This document shows positions 7,661 to 16,250 of a stretch of 64,000 nt of DNA, one piece after another. Origin of the DNA: Tardibacter sp963781025 (GTDB taxonomy: Bacteria; Pseudomonadota; Alphaproteobacteria; Sphingomonadales; Sphingomonadaceae); NCBI GenBank assembly GCA_963781025.1, contig CAWADU010000003.1, forward strand, positions 496,001 through 560,000, in the 5' to 3' direction. Under the pieces are notes generated by a model, which saw only the letters and a program-made list of their open reading frames with translations, ran no database searches and was not told the origin of the DNA. The translations under genes and the position numbers were made by a program. Positions within the stretch are counted from its first letter, which is position 1. The number at the start of each line of letters is the position of its first letter.

Positions 7661-8955
7661 ATGAGCTTCCCCTGGGCTGAACATTACGAGCCGAAGCACC
7701 CCGCGATGCGCTGGATCGACGAGCGCCTGCCGCTGCCCCGCCTCGTCTACAATGCTATCGGCGCGGGCTATCCCGTGCCTCGCAACCTCAATTATTTCTG
7801 GAATTTCGGCGTCCTCGCCGGGTTCGCGTTGGTGCTGCAGATCGTCACCGGAATTATTCTGGCGATGCATTATGCGGCCAACGCCGGCATCGCCTTCGAT
7901 TCGGTCGAGCACATCATGCGCGACGTGAACTCGGGCTGGTTGCTGCGCTATGCGCACGCCAACGGCGCGAGCTTCTTCTTCATCGTCGTCTACATCCACA
8001 TTTTCCGCGGTCTCTATTACGGCTCCTACAAGCCGCCGCGCGAGATGGTGTGGATGCTCGGCCTCGTCATATTCCTGCTGATGATGGCGACCGCCTTCAT
8101 GGGCTATGTGCTGCCCTGGGGTCAGATGAGCTTCTGGGGGGCGACACGTCATCACCAGCCTGTTCTCGGCGATCCCCGTTGTCGGCGAGCTCGATCGTGC
8201 ACTGGTTGCTGGGCGGGTTTTCGGCCGACAACGCGGCGCTGAACCGCTTCTTCTCGCTGCACTATCCTGCTGCCGTTCGTGATCGCGGGCGTGGTCATTC
8301 TCCACATCTGGGCGCTGCACATCCCGGGCTCGGGCAATCCGACCGGCGTGGACGTGCAGGGGACCGCAGGATACGGTGCCGTTCCATCCATATTATACGG
8401 CGAAGGACGGTTTCGGGCTGGGCGTGTTCCTGGTCGCGCTTGCGCTGATTGTCTTTTTTGCGCCGAACTACCTCGGTCATGCCGGATAACTACATCCCGG
8501 CGAACCCGCTTTCGACGCCGGCTCACATCGTCCCTGAATGGTATTTCTGGCCATTCTACGCGATCCTGCGCGCCTTCACCGTGAACTTCTTCTGGATCCC
8601 GGCAAAGCTCTGGGGCGTGATGGCGATGTTCTCGGCGATCCTGCTGCTGTTCTTCCTGCCATGGCTGGACACGTCGCCGGTGCGTTCGGGAAAATACCGG
8701 CCACTGTTCAAGTCGTTCTTCTGGGTGTTCATAGTCGATGTGATCGTCCTTGGCGTTTGCGGCGGCAAGCCGGCTGCGGAACCATGGGTCATGATCAGCC
8801 AGGCCGCGGCCGCTTATTATTTCGCACACTTCCTGATCGTCCTGCCGCTGTTATCGTGGATCGAACGGCCGCTTCCGCTGCCGAATTCGATTTCCGAATC
8901 GGTGCTTGGTCAAAAATCGGGTTCGGCGCCGCTTGCCGCGCAGCCAGCCGAATAA
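7661..8955 (+). CDS. petB: Cytochrome b of the bc1 complex, reading frame broken by five +1 insertions
   Basis: Cytochrome b carries both quinone sites and two b hemes of complex III. The frame from 7661 is intact to about 8145 and contains the helix with heme ligands in RYAHANGAS and YIHIFRG. Removing one base at each of about 8146, 8192, 8266, 8360 and 8481 restores a continuous 429-residue protein. The restored part contains the second ligand pair (SLHYLLPF and ILHIWALH) and then PEWYFWPFYAILR, the quinol-site PEWY motif. No other defects are seen. As written the gene stops at 8242. Sequencing error is more likely than decay, because petA and petC are intact. Confidence 0.9.
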
Positions 8956-8967
8956 GGGGGAATTAGG

Positions 8968-9798
8968 ATGGTCCGCGCTATCGGCGTCCTCGTCGGACTG
9001 ATTTTCTCGGGCGTGCTGCTGATCGCGGCAGTGCTCGGGCTCAAGAACTACATCACCAACCCGCCCGTCGCGGACGTGACCCATATGTTCCACAAGGAAC
9101 CGATGGAGTTGCGCCTGGCATCGGATGGCCCCTTCGGTCGCTTTGATCGCCAGCAATTGCAGCGCGGCTTTCAGGTATACAAGGAGGTCTGCTCGGCTTG
9201 CCACAGCCTGAATCACGTGGCGATCCGCAGCTTGCAGGACATCGGTTTCAGCGCACCCGAAGTGAAGGCGCTAGCGAAGACGTTCACGGTGCCGTCGGTC
9301 GACCCGAATACGGGTGAACCGGCAACGCGCCCGGGTCTGCCGTCGGATCATTTCCCGTCGCCCTATCCAAACGAGATCGCTGCGCGCGCGGCCAACAACA
9401 ACGCGCTTCCGCCTGATCTTTCATTGATTACCAAGGCGCGCGAGGGCGGCCCGGCCTATGTGCATTCGCTGCTTCTGGGCTTCCAGGAGCCGCCGGCCAA
9501 CCTGCCGGCGGACAAGCGCCCCCCCCAGGGACTGCATTACAATCCCTATTTCGCGAACCTCAACATCGCCATGCCGCCGCCGTTGTCGAGCGAAGGGCAG
9601 GTGACCTATGCCGATGGCACCAAGGCGACGGTCGATCAGATGGCGAAGGATGTGGCGGCGTTCCTGGTGTGGACGGCGGAACCCAAGCTGGAAAACCGTC
9701 ACCGCACGGGCATTGCCGTGGTGATCTTCCTCATCATAGCGACAGCCTTGGCCTATATGTCCTACCAGAACATCTGGCGGGACAAGAAGGGCCATTGA
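8968..9798 (+). CDS. petC: Cytochrome c1
   Basis: Membrane-anchored cytochrome c1 of complex III (276 residues). The c-heme site is Cys75-Ser-Ala-Cys78-His79, the axial Met lies in NIAMPPPL, and there is an N-terminal hydrophobic helix (residues 3-24) and a C-terminal anchor (about 248-266) ending in a basic tail. It follows petB by 12 bp and is followed by a clear intrinsic terminator, so it closes the petABC operon. Confidence 0.96.
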   Translation: MVRAIGVLVGLIFSGVLLIAAVLGLKNYITNPPVADVTHMFHKEPMELRLASDGPFGRFDRQQLQRGFQVYKEVCSACHSLNHVAIRSLQDIGFSAPEVKALAKTFTVPSVDPNTGEPATRPGLPSDHFPSPYPNEIAARAANNNALPPDLSLITKAREGGPAYVHSLLLGFQEPPANLPADKRPPQGLHYNPYFANLNIAMPPPLSSEGQVTYADGTKATVDQMAKDVAAFLVWTAEPKLENRHRTGIAVVIFLIIATALAYMSYQNIWRDKKGH

Positions 9799-9807
9799 TC
9801 TGATCGG

Positions 9808-9840
9808 AAGGGCGGGCAAAGGCTCGCCCTTTCTCTTTTA
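9808..9840 (+). terminator. Intrinsic terminator after petABC
   Basis: AAGGGCGGGC at 9808-9817 and GCTCGCCCTT at 9822-9831 form a 10-bp stem (one G-U pair) with an AAAG loop. It is followed by the T-rich TCTCTTTTA. It lies between petC and the methylthioadenosine phosphorylase gene. Confidence 0.85.
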
Positions 9841-9855
9841 GCCGGGGTATGAATT

Positions 9856-10719
9856 ATGAGGCTGGGCATCATCGGAGGAAGCGGTCTTTACCAGATGGCC
9901 GCGGTCGAAGATGCACAGCTTGTCGATGTCGAAACCCCATGGGGGCAGCCGTCGGATTCACTGCTGCTCGGCCGCATCGGCGATGTGCCCGTCGCCTTCC
10001 TGCCCCGGCATGGGCGTGGTCATCGACTGAGCCCGTCCGAACTCAATTATCGCGCGAACATCGCCGCGCTGAAAATGGTCGGCTGCACCGACGTTCTGTC
10101 GATGTCGGCGTGCGGATCATTCCGTGAGAACCTCCCGCCGGGCATCTTCGTGCTGGTCGACCAATATGTCGACCGGACAAGGGAGCGGGTAAAAACCTTC
10201 TTCGGGGATGGCATTGTTGCCCATGTATCGTTGGCCGCGCCCGCATGCCGCACCCTGGGCGACATCTGCGAAGATGCGCTCAAGGCGCTTGCGCTCGCGC
10301 ATAAAAGGGGTGGCGGCTATCTTGTGATGGAAGGGCCGCAATTCTCGACGCGGGCCGAATCACTGCTTTACCGGGCGGCCGGACTGGACGTGATCGGTAT
10401 GACGGCGATGCCGGAAGCCGCGCTGGCGCGAGAGGCGGAGCTTTGCTACCAGACCATCGCGATGGTCACCGATTTTGATGCCTGGCACGATGACCACGAT
10501 GCGGTCGATGTCGCCCAGGTCCTTGAAGTCATTCACCGCAATGTCGCGAACGCAAAGGCGTTGGTCGTTGAGGTGGCGGGGCGGCTTTCCGGGCGCAAGC
10601 CGAGCTGCGGCGCGGGCTGCGGCGCAGCACTGGAACATGCGGTCATAACGGACAGGAGTGTCTGGCCGCCGGAAACCGTATCGCGGCTTTCGGTTGTGGC
10701 CGGGCGGGTGTTGAAATGA
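9856..10719 (+). CDS. mtnP: S-methyl-5'-thioadenosine phosphorylase
   Basis: Class 2 purine nucleoside phosphorylase (287 residues) that cleaves methylthioadenosine with phosphate to adenine and methylthioribose-1-phosphate. Visible family blocks are IIGGSGLY, FLPRHGRGHRLSPSE, the SACGSFRE region and the substrate loop EGPQFSTRAESLLYR, followed by DVIGMTAMPEAALARE. It overlaps apt by 4 bp (ATGA). The pair is a direct route from methylthioadenosine through adenine to AMP. The substrate is inferred from family and context. Confidence 0.9.
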   Translation: MRLGIIGGSGLYQMAAVEDAQLVDVETPWGQPSDSLLLGRIGDVPVAFLPRHGRGHRLSPSELNYRANIAALKMVGCTDVLSMSACGSFRENLPPGIFVLVDQYVDRTRERVKTFFGDGIVAHVSLAAPACRTLGDICEDALKALALAHKRGGGYLVMEGPQFSTRAESLLYRAAGLDVIGMTAMPEAALAREAELCYQTIAMVTDFDAWHDDHDAVDVAQVLEVIHRNVANAKALVVEVAGRLSGRKPSCGAGCGAALEHAVITDRSVWPPETVSRLSVVAGRVLK

Positions 10720-11258
10720 GCGACGATAATTCCGACTTGATCCGGCTGATCCGGACGATCCCCGATTTCCCGAAGCCGGGGGTGCAATTCCGCGATATCA
10801 CCACGCTTATCCGAAGCGCGGAGGGCCTGCGCAATTCGGTTGACCGGCTGGCCGATGCAGTGGCGCGCTACCAGCCGACGCTTGTCGCAGGCATCGAAGC
10901 GCGCGGGTTCATCTTCGGAGCGGGCGTGGCGCATCGTCTGGGGTTGGGATTCATCCCGGTCCGCAAGAGCAATAAGCTGCCCGGCGCTGTGATCGGCATC
11001 GATTATGAGCTCGAATATGGCCTCGATAGGCTTGAAATCCATGATGACGCGCTGAACGAGGGTGATCGGGTACTGATCGTCGACGATCTGATCGCCACTG
11101 GCGGAACGGCCATAGCGACCGTCGATCTGGTTCGCATTGCTGGTGCGCAGGTCGCCGCCGCATGTTTTCTGGTCGATTTGCCTGATTTGGGCGGCGCTGA
11201 GCGCCTGCGGACAAAGGATGTACCGGTAGAGACCCTGCTTAGTTTTTCTGGGCATTAG
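10716..11258 (+). CDS. apt: Adenine phosphoribosyltransferase
   Basis: Type I phosphoribosyltransferase (180 residues) converting adenine and PRPP to AMP. The start FPKPGVQFRDITTLIR is typical of Apt, and VLIVDDLIATGGTA is the PRPP-binding motif. Its start codon overlaps the stop of the methylthioadenosine phosphorylase gene, so the two are translationally coupled and adenine released by the first is salvaged by the second. Confidence 0.95.
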   Translation: MSDDNSDLIRLIRTIPDFPKPGVQFRDITTLIRSAEGLRNSVDRLADAVARYQPTLVAGIEARGFIFGAGVAHRLGLGFIPVRKSNKLPGAVIGIDYELEYGLDRLEIHDDALNEGDRVLIVDDLIATGGTAIATVDLVRIAGAQVAAACFLVDLPDLGGAERLRTKDVPVETLLSFSGH

Positions 11259-11354
11259 GCCGCTTTTCGGCCGAACTTCGGAAGGGCCCGTCGGTCGCTC
11301 ATGGCGGACAGGCCTGATCGCGCGACAGCCCTGAAAGCAGCCTGAAAAAGGCGT

Positions 11355-11804
11355 CTATCCCGGCCGCTTCGGAAAAAAGCAAATATGGCGGGCAGTCCAG
11401 ACGACCTCGTTTTTTTGGTTGCGCAGCGCTGCCCTGAACTTGGCGATGGAACGGTCGGGGCGGCTGTTGGAGGGGCGGCGCTCCAGCAGGGTCAATTCGC
11501 TCGACAATATATCGCCGGGATGGACCGGCTTCAGGAAGTTGATCGCCTCCACGCCAGGCGATCCGAGCGTTTCAAGGCCGAGCCGCTGGAATTCATCGAC
11601 GAGCATCCGCATCGCAATCGCCGATGTATGCCATCCTGATGCGGTAAGGCTGCCAAAGGGACCCCGGCTCGCGGCGGCGTCATCCAGGTGGAAGTCCTGG
11701 GGATCGAATTTCGACGCGAAATCGATCACCGCTTCGCGCGTTACCTCATAGTTGCCGTAGATGATCGTCCAGCTTTCCGGCTGGTCATCCATGTACAGCG
11801 TCAT
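11355..11804 (-). CDS. MaoC-like (hot-dog fold) dehydratase
   Basis: A 149-residue hot-dog-fold protein. The conserved MaoC/R-hydratase block appears as DFASKFDPQDFHLDD and GPFGSLTASGWHTSA, which include the catalytic Asp and His of enoyl-CoA hydratases of this class. The actual acyl-CoA substrate is unknown. It starts 9 bp after ychF ends on the same strand. Confident for family, not for substrate. Confidence 0.85.
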   Translation of the reverse strand: MTLYMDDQPESWTIIYGNYEVTREAVIDFASKFDPQDFHLDDAAASRGPFGSLTASGWHTSAIAMRMLVDEFQRLGLETLGSPGVEAINFLKPVHPGDILSSELTLLERRPSNSRPDRSIAKFRAALRNQKNEVVWTARHICFFPKRPG

Positions 11805-11813
11805 CGCGCATCC

Positions 11814-12914
11814 TTATACATTGAACCGGAACAGCATGATGTCGCCGTCCTGCACCAGATATTCCTTGCCTTCTGCCCGCAGCTTTCCCGCGTCACGGGC
11901 GCCGGATTCGCCGCCCAGCGCCACATAGTCGTCATAGGCGATGGTTTCGGCGCGGATGAAGCCCCGTTCGAAGTCGCTGTGGATGGCGCCGGCCGCCTGG
12001 GGGGCCTTTGCGCCCTTTTCGACGGTCCATGCGCGCGCTTCCTTCGGGCCGACGGTGAAGAAGGTGATGAGGTGGAGGAGATCGTACCCCGCGCGGATGA
12101 TGCGCGCGAGGCCAGTTTCGGTGAGCCCCAGCTCGGCGAGAAATTCGGGACGGTCGGCCACGTCCATCTGGACGATCTCCGCCTCGATCGCGGCTGAAAT
12201 CACGACGGCCTTCGCACCCTCCGCAGCCGCCTTTTCGAATACGCGTGCGCTATGGGCATTGCCTTTTGCGGCGGCGCCTTCCTCGACGTTGCAGACGTAG
12301 AGGACGGGCTTGGAGGTGAGGAGCTGCGCCTGGGCGAAGACGCGTGCTTCCTCGTCGTCCTTGGGCTGGGTGAGCCGGGCGGGCTTGCCCTGGCGCAGCA
12401 GGTCGAGGGCCTGCCCCAGCACCGACGCGCCGATCTTCGATTCCTTGTCGCCCTGCTGCCCCTTTTTGACGAGATTGGGCACGCGCTTTTCAAGACTGTC
12501 GAGGTCGGCGAGCATCAATTCGGTTTCGACCGTCTCAGCATCGGCTATCGGGTCGACCTTGCCCTCGACATGGGTGACGTCTCCGTCCTCGAAGCAGCGC
12601 AGCACATGGACGATGGCGTCGACCTCGCGGATGTTGGCGAGGAACTGGTTGCCAAGCCCTTCGCCTTTCGATGCGCCACGCACCAGCCCCGCGATATCGA
12701 CGAAGCCAAGCTGGGTTTCGATGATCTTGGCCGAACCGCCGATTTTCGCAATGGTGTAAAGGCGCGGATCGGGCACCGCGACCTGGCCGACGTTCGGTTC
12801 GATCGTGCAGAAGGGATAGTTGGCCGCCTGCGCGGCGGCCGTTTCGGTCAACGCATTGAAAAGCGTCGACTTGCCGACGTTGGGAAGACCGACGATGCCG
12901 CAGCGGAAACCCAT
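11814..12914 (-). CDS. ychF: Redox-regulated ATPase/GTPase YchF
   Basis: Obg-superfamily P-loop NTPase (366 residues, normal length) that prefers ATP and associates with ribosomes. The P-loop is GLPNVGKST near the N-terminus; FVDIAGLVRGASKGEGLG is switch II; the nucleotide-base motif is VCNVEEG (NxxE type); and the C-terminus is a TGS-like domain. I start at the ATG at 12914 (MGFRCGIVG). pth lies 61 bp upstream on the same strand, a common YchF-Pth pairing. Confidence 0.96.
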   Translation of the reverse strand: MGFRCGIVGLPNVGKSTLFNALTETAAAQAANYPFCTIEPNVGQVAVPDPRLYTIAKIGGSAKIIETQLGFVDIAGLVRGASKGEGLGNQFLANIREVDAIVHVLRCFEDGDVTHVEGKVDPIADAETVETELMLADLDSLEKRVPNLVKKGQQGDKESKIGASVLGQALDLLRQGKPARLTQPKDDEEARVFAQAQLLTSKPVLYVCNVEEGAAAKGNAHSARVFEKAAAEGAKAVVISAAIEAEIVQMDVADRPEFLAELGLTETGLARIIRAGYDLLHLITFFTVGPKEARAWTVEKGAKAPQAAGAIHSDFERGFIRAETIAYDDYVALGGESGARDAGKLRAEGKEYLVQDGDIMLFRFNV

Positions 12915-12928
12915 TCTTTCAAACTCCC

Positions 12929-12951
12929 TTCGCCCCGAGCGAACTCGAGGG
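12929..12951. repeat. Short dispersed repeat, copy 1 (CCCGAGCG...TCGAGGG)
   Basis: A 23-bp motif beginning TTCGCCCCGAGCG and ending CTCGAGGG lies in the pth-ychF gap. It matches 19 of 23 bases with the copy at 18497-18519. Elements of this kind (REP-like intergenic motifs) are common in sphingomonad genomes. With only two copies visible here, the family call is tentative. Confidence 0.45.
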
Positions 12952-12975
12952 ACGTTATGTGGAACGATGGCGGGA

Positions 12976-13548
12976 CTAGTCGCCCTGCAGCCGTCGCGCC
13001 ACCTCATTCATAAAGCGGACGTCGTCGCCGGCCGCCAGCCAGGACGCTTCCGCCGCGATCGCGCCCAGCATATCCGCCAGCGGGTCCATTTCCGCCTTGG
13101 CGTAATTGCCGAGAACATGCGGAGAGACGCGGTCCTTGTGGCCGGGGTGGCCGATGCCGATACGCACGCGACGGAATTCGTTGCCGATGTGCGCTTCTGT
13201 GGATCGAAGGCCGTTATGCCCCGCCGTACCGCCGCCGATCTTCACTTTCACCCGGAAGGGGGCGAGGTCCAGCTCGTCGTGGAACACGCTGACATCGCTC
13301 GGCGCAAGCTTGAAAAAGCGCATCGCCTCGCCGATCGAGCGGCCGCTTTCATTCATATAGGTGGCTGGTTTCAGCAGCAGGATCTTTTCAGATCCCAGTC
13401 TGCCTTCGCTGGCCCAACCCTGGAACCGGCTGCGCCAGGGATCGAAGTCGTGCACCTCGGCGATGGCGTCCGCGACCATATATCCGACATTATGCCGGTT
13501 AAGCGCATATTGTGCGCCCGGATTGCCAAGGCCGACCCAGATTTTCAT
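12976..13548 (-). CDS. pth: Peptidyl-tRNA hydrolase
   Basis: Releases tRNA from prematurely ended peptidyl-tRNA. The 190-residue protein has the catalytic His in GLGNPGAQYALNRHNVGYMV, the substrate region LLKPATYMNESG, the catalytic-Asp block VFHDELDL and GGGTAGHNGLRS, all in the usual order. It lies between rplY and ychF on the minus strand; rplY-pth-ychF is a frequent translation-linked arrangement. Confidence 0.97.
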   Translation of the reverse strand: MKIWVGLGNPGAQYALNRHNVGYMVADAIAEVHDFDPWRSRFQGWASEGRLGSEKILLLKPATYMNESGRSIGEAMRFFKLAPSDVSVFHDELDLAPFRVKVKIGGGTAGHNGLRSTEAHIGNEFRRVRIGIGHPGHKDRVSPHVLGNYAKAEMDPLADMLGAIAAEASWLAAGDDVRFMNEVARRLQGD

Positions 13549-13595
13549 GTCAGCGAGCGATGGGCCCCGAAGCGATGGCTTCGAGGCCCGTCACC

Positions 13596-14222
13596 TCAGG
13601 CTTGTTCGTCTTCGACGACTTCTTCGGCCGCGGCCTCTTCGCCTTCGGTCGACTTGAGTGCCGACGGAGCGACGATGGTCGCGATGGTGAGGTCGGTCGC
13701 GCCGCCGGCTTCCGCGCCCTTGGGCAACGTCACGTCGGCGAGGTGGATCGACGCGCCCACGTCGAGACCTTCGAGCGAAATCACGATTTCGTCGGGAATC
13801 TCGGCCGCATCGACCACGAGGTCGAGGTCATGGCTGACGACGTTGAGGACGCCGCCCCGCTTGATGCCGGGCGAGCCTTCTTCGTCGACGAAGCGCACGG
13901 GCACGTTGACGTGGACCTTCGCATGTTCGCTGATGCGCAGGAAATCGGCATGGATCGGGCGATCGCTGACGGGATGGAACTGCACGTCCTTCGGAAGGGT
14001 CCGAATCGGCTTGCCGCCGACATCGATCATCACCACCGAGTTCATGAAGTGGCCGGTCTGAAGGGCCCTCATCAGCAACTTTTCTTCGACGTGGATCCCC
14101 TGGGGGTCCTGATTGCTGCCGTAAATCACGGCAGGTACTCGGCCTTCACGACGCAGTGAACGGGAGGCTCCCTTGCCAGCCCGATCGCGCGTCTCGGCCG
14201 ACAGCGTCAGCGCTTCGCTCAT
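13596..14222 (-). CDS. rplY: 50S ribosomal protein L25/general stress protein Ctc
   Basis: 5S-rRNA-binding ribosomal protein of the long Ctc type (208 residues). The N-terminal L25 domain includes GKGASRSLRREGRVPAVIYG; the C-terminal TL5-like beta domain follows, with an acidic Glu/Ala-rich tail. I start at 14222 (MSEALTLSAETR), the usual family start; the upstream in-frame extension is out of character. First gene of the minus-strand rplY-pth-ychF-MaoC group. Confidence 0.96.
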   Translation of the reverse strand: MSEALTLSAETRDRAGKGASRSLRREGRVPAVIYGSNQDPQGIHVEEKLLMRALQTGHFMNSVVMIDVGGKPIRTLPKDVQFHPVSDRPIHADFLRISEHAKVHVNVPVRFVDEEGSPGIKRGGVLNVVSHDLDLVVDAAEIPDEIVISLEGLDVGASIHLADVTLPKGAEAGGATDLTIATIVAPSALKSTEGEEAAAEEVVEDEQA

Positions 14223-14340
14223 CGCATGTCTCCAGATCGCTTGAGTATCAAAATATTCCTTTGTCCACGCCTCCAGGGATGACCATGGACAAGGATGCGC
14301 GCGTGTAGCGGAGAGGGGGCGGAAAAGCAAGGACGGCGCG

Positions 14341-15228
14341 CTACTGCACCCGCTCAACCTTCAGTCCCTTTGCCGCCAGCATCTTCTGGACCGAGTCGTT
14401 ACCCGCCAGATGTCCGGCGCCGACGGCGACGAAGACGGTGCCCGGCGTTTCCATCCGTCTGGCGAGCCAGTCCGCCCAGCGGGCGTTACGCCGTGTAAGC
14501 AGAATTTCACGCAGATGCGGGCTCGCCTTCAACTCATCGTCGGCAAGAGCCTCAAGCATGGCGACGTCGCCCCTGGCCCATGCGGCGACAAGGTCGTGGA
14601 ACTCTTGCTTCACATGGCCGTCATCCTGAACCACCGCGTCGAGGAGGGCGCGTTGATCCTTCTCGGGCAGGCTGTCGAAATAGCCGAGCTGCTGTTCCAT
14701 CGTCTCCAGCCCGATGATGGGCATCGAACGGGCGCGGGCGGCGGCCATCAACGCCCGGTCCGCGCCGGTTTCGGGATCAAGGCCGGCATCGCTGATCGTC
14801 GGCCCCGCCAATATGAGTGCCGCCAGCCAGGTCTCAAACCGATCGAGCGCGGCCGGCGGGAAGGAAGATCTGGCGACCAGCGCTTTCAGTGCTCCCCGCG
14901 TTTTCTGAGACACGCGAGCGGCGAGCGGCGGCACCTTGCCCGGCTCCGCCATTCCCATTTCCAGCATGGGGCGAAGTGTCTTTTCAGCATCTTCCGGTCC
15001 CACCACCTCGACCACCAATGTGTCGGCCTGCCCGAACGTCCGTTTGACCGGGCCGGTATTCCAATCCAGGGCTTTGGGAAGCGCATGGATGGTACCGAAC
15101 AGATAGACGGTGGTATCCGGGTCGGACAGCTTCCACAGCGCGGCTTTGGGTGCCTGGCCCGCACAGGCGGCCGAAGGGGCAAGTGCTGCAAGCGCAAACA
15201 GCAAGGCGGCAAAGCGGGTCATCGGCAT
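14341..15228 (-). CDS. TraB/GumN family protein, exported
   Basis: A 295-residue protein with a signal peptide (MTRFAALLFALAALAPSAACA) and the TraB/GumN fold, which includes the Tiki metalloprotease relatives. The two paired motifs are present: YLFGTIHALP (GTxH) early and FVAVGAGHLAG (GxGH) late. Function in bacteria is not settled; putative metal-dependent hydrolase acting in the periplasm. The start could be either of two nearby ATGs (15228 or 15222). Confidence 0.85.
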   Translation of the reverse strand: MPMTRFAALLFALAALAPSAACAGQAPKAALWKLSDPDTTVYLFGTIHALPKALDWNTGPVKRTFGQADTLVVEVVGPEDAEKTLRPMLEMGMAEPGKVPPLAARVSQKTRGALKALVARSSFPPAALDRFETWLAALILAGPTISDAGLDPETGADRALMAAARARSMPIIGLETMEQQLGYFDSLPEKDQRALLDAVVQDDGHVKQEFHDLVAAWARGDVAMLEALADDELKASPHLREILLTRRNARWADWLARRMETPGTVFVAVGAGHLAGNDSVQKMLAAKGLKVERVQ

Positions 15229-15362
15229 GACGAAACATCTAGCCGAACCGGCGGCGGGAACAAGGGGCGAGCGGCCCGGCGCAGCATGCTTGTGCTTGAC
15301 CATCCACATCCTTAGTCGCTAACGCCCGGCGAACATTTCCGTGACCGCCAAGGAAGCCGCCA

Positions 15363-16250
15363 TTGAGCGACCAGCCGCAGCCGCTCAGTTTTCAGGACCT
15401 GATCCTCACGCTCCAGCATTATTGGAGCGAACGCGGATGCGTGATTCTTCAACCCTATGATCTTGAGATGGGTGCGGGAACCTTTCATCCGGCGACGACG
15501 CTGCGGGCGCTTGGTCCGAACCCGTGGAAGGCAGCCTATGTCCAACCGTCACGGCGGCCGAGCGATGGGCGATATGGCGAAAACCCCAACCGGCTTCAGC
15601 ACTATTACCAGTTCCAGGTGATATTGAAGCCAAGCCCGGCGGACATTCAGGACCTTTATCTGGGGTCGCTGAAGGCGATCGGGATCGACACCGCGAATCA
15701 TGATATCCGCTTTGTCGAGGACGACTGGGAAAGCCCCACGCTAGGCGCGTGGGGGCTTGGCTGGGAAGTGTGGTGCGACGGCATGGAGGTGACCCAGTTC
15801 ACCTATTTCCAGCAGGTCGGGGGGTTCGACTGCGCGCCCGTCGCGGGTGAGATCACCTACGGGCTTGAGCGGCTGGCGATGTACATCCAGGGCGTCGATC
15901 GCGTATACGACCTGAAATTCAACGCGGACGGCGTCACTTACGGCGATGTCTTCCTTGAGAATGAAAAGCAGTTCTCGTCGTATAATTTCGAACATGCGAA
16001 GACCGAGTTCTTGTTCGACCAGTTTCGCGAGGCGCAGGAAAGCTGCAAGGAGCTGCTGACGGCGAAGCTGCCGCTGCCCGCCTACGACCAGGCGATCAAG
16101 GCGAGCCACTTGTTCAACCTGCTGAATGCGCGCGGCGTGATCTCGGTCGCGGAGCGGCAGGCCTATATCGGCCGGGTCCGTGAACTGACGAAGGGCTGCT
16201 GCGAGAGCTGGATGGAAAAGAACGGTTGGATGGAGGCCGCCAATGGCTGA
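15363..16250 (+). CDS. glyQ: Glycine--tRNA ligase alpha subunit
   Basis: Catalytic alpha subunit (295 residues) of the bacterial alpha2beta2 glycyl-tRNA synthetase. The opening LSFQDLILTLQHYWSERGC and the blocks YQFQVILKPSP and YFQQVGGFDC are characteristic. It uses a TTG start with a good AAGGAAG ribosome site 7 bp upstream. A TTGACC box at 15296-15301 in the divergent gap may be part of its promoter. Its end overlaps the start of glyS by 8 bp, so the two subunits are translationally coupled. Confidence 0.97.
   Translation: MSDQPQPLSFQDLILTLQHYWSERGCVILQPYDLEMGAGTFHPATTLRALGPNPWKAAYVQPSRRPSDGRYGENPNRLQHYYQFQVILKPSPADIQDLYLGSLKAIGIDTANHDIRFVEDDWESPTLGAWGLGWEVWCDGMEVTQFTYFQQVGGFDCAPVAGEITYGLERLAMYIQGVDRVYDLKFNADGVTYGDVFLENEKQFSSYNFEHAKTEFLFDQFREAQESCKELLTAKLPLPAYDQAIKASHLFNLLNARGVISVAERQAYIGRVRELTKGCCESWMEKNGWMEAANG

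Noticed and set aside
8140..8485. Programmed ribosomal frameshifting in petB
   Set aside because: Five separate +1 events in 340 bp with no slippery sequence in common cannot be programmed; they fit extra bases in the sequence.
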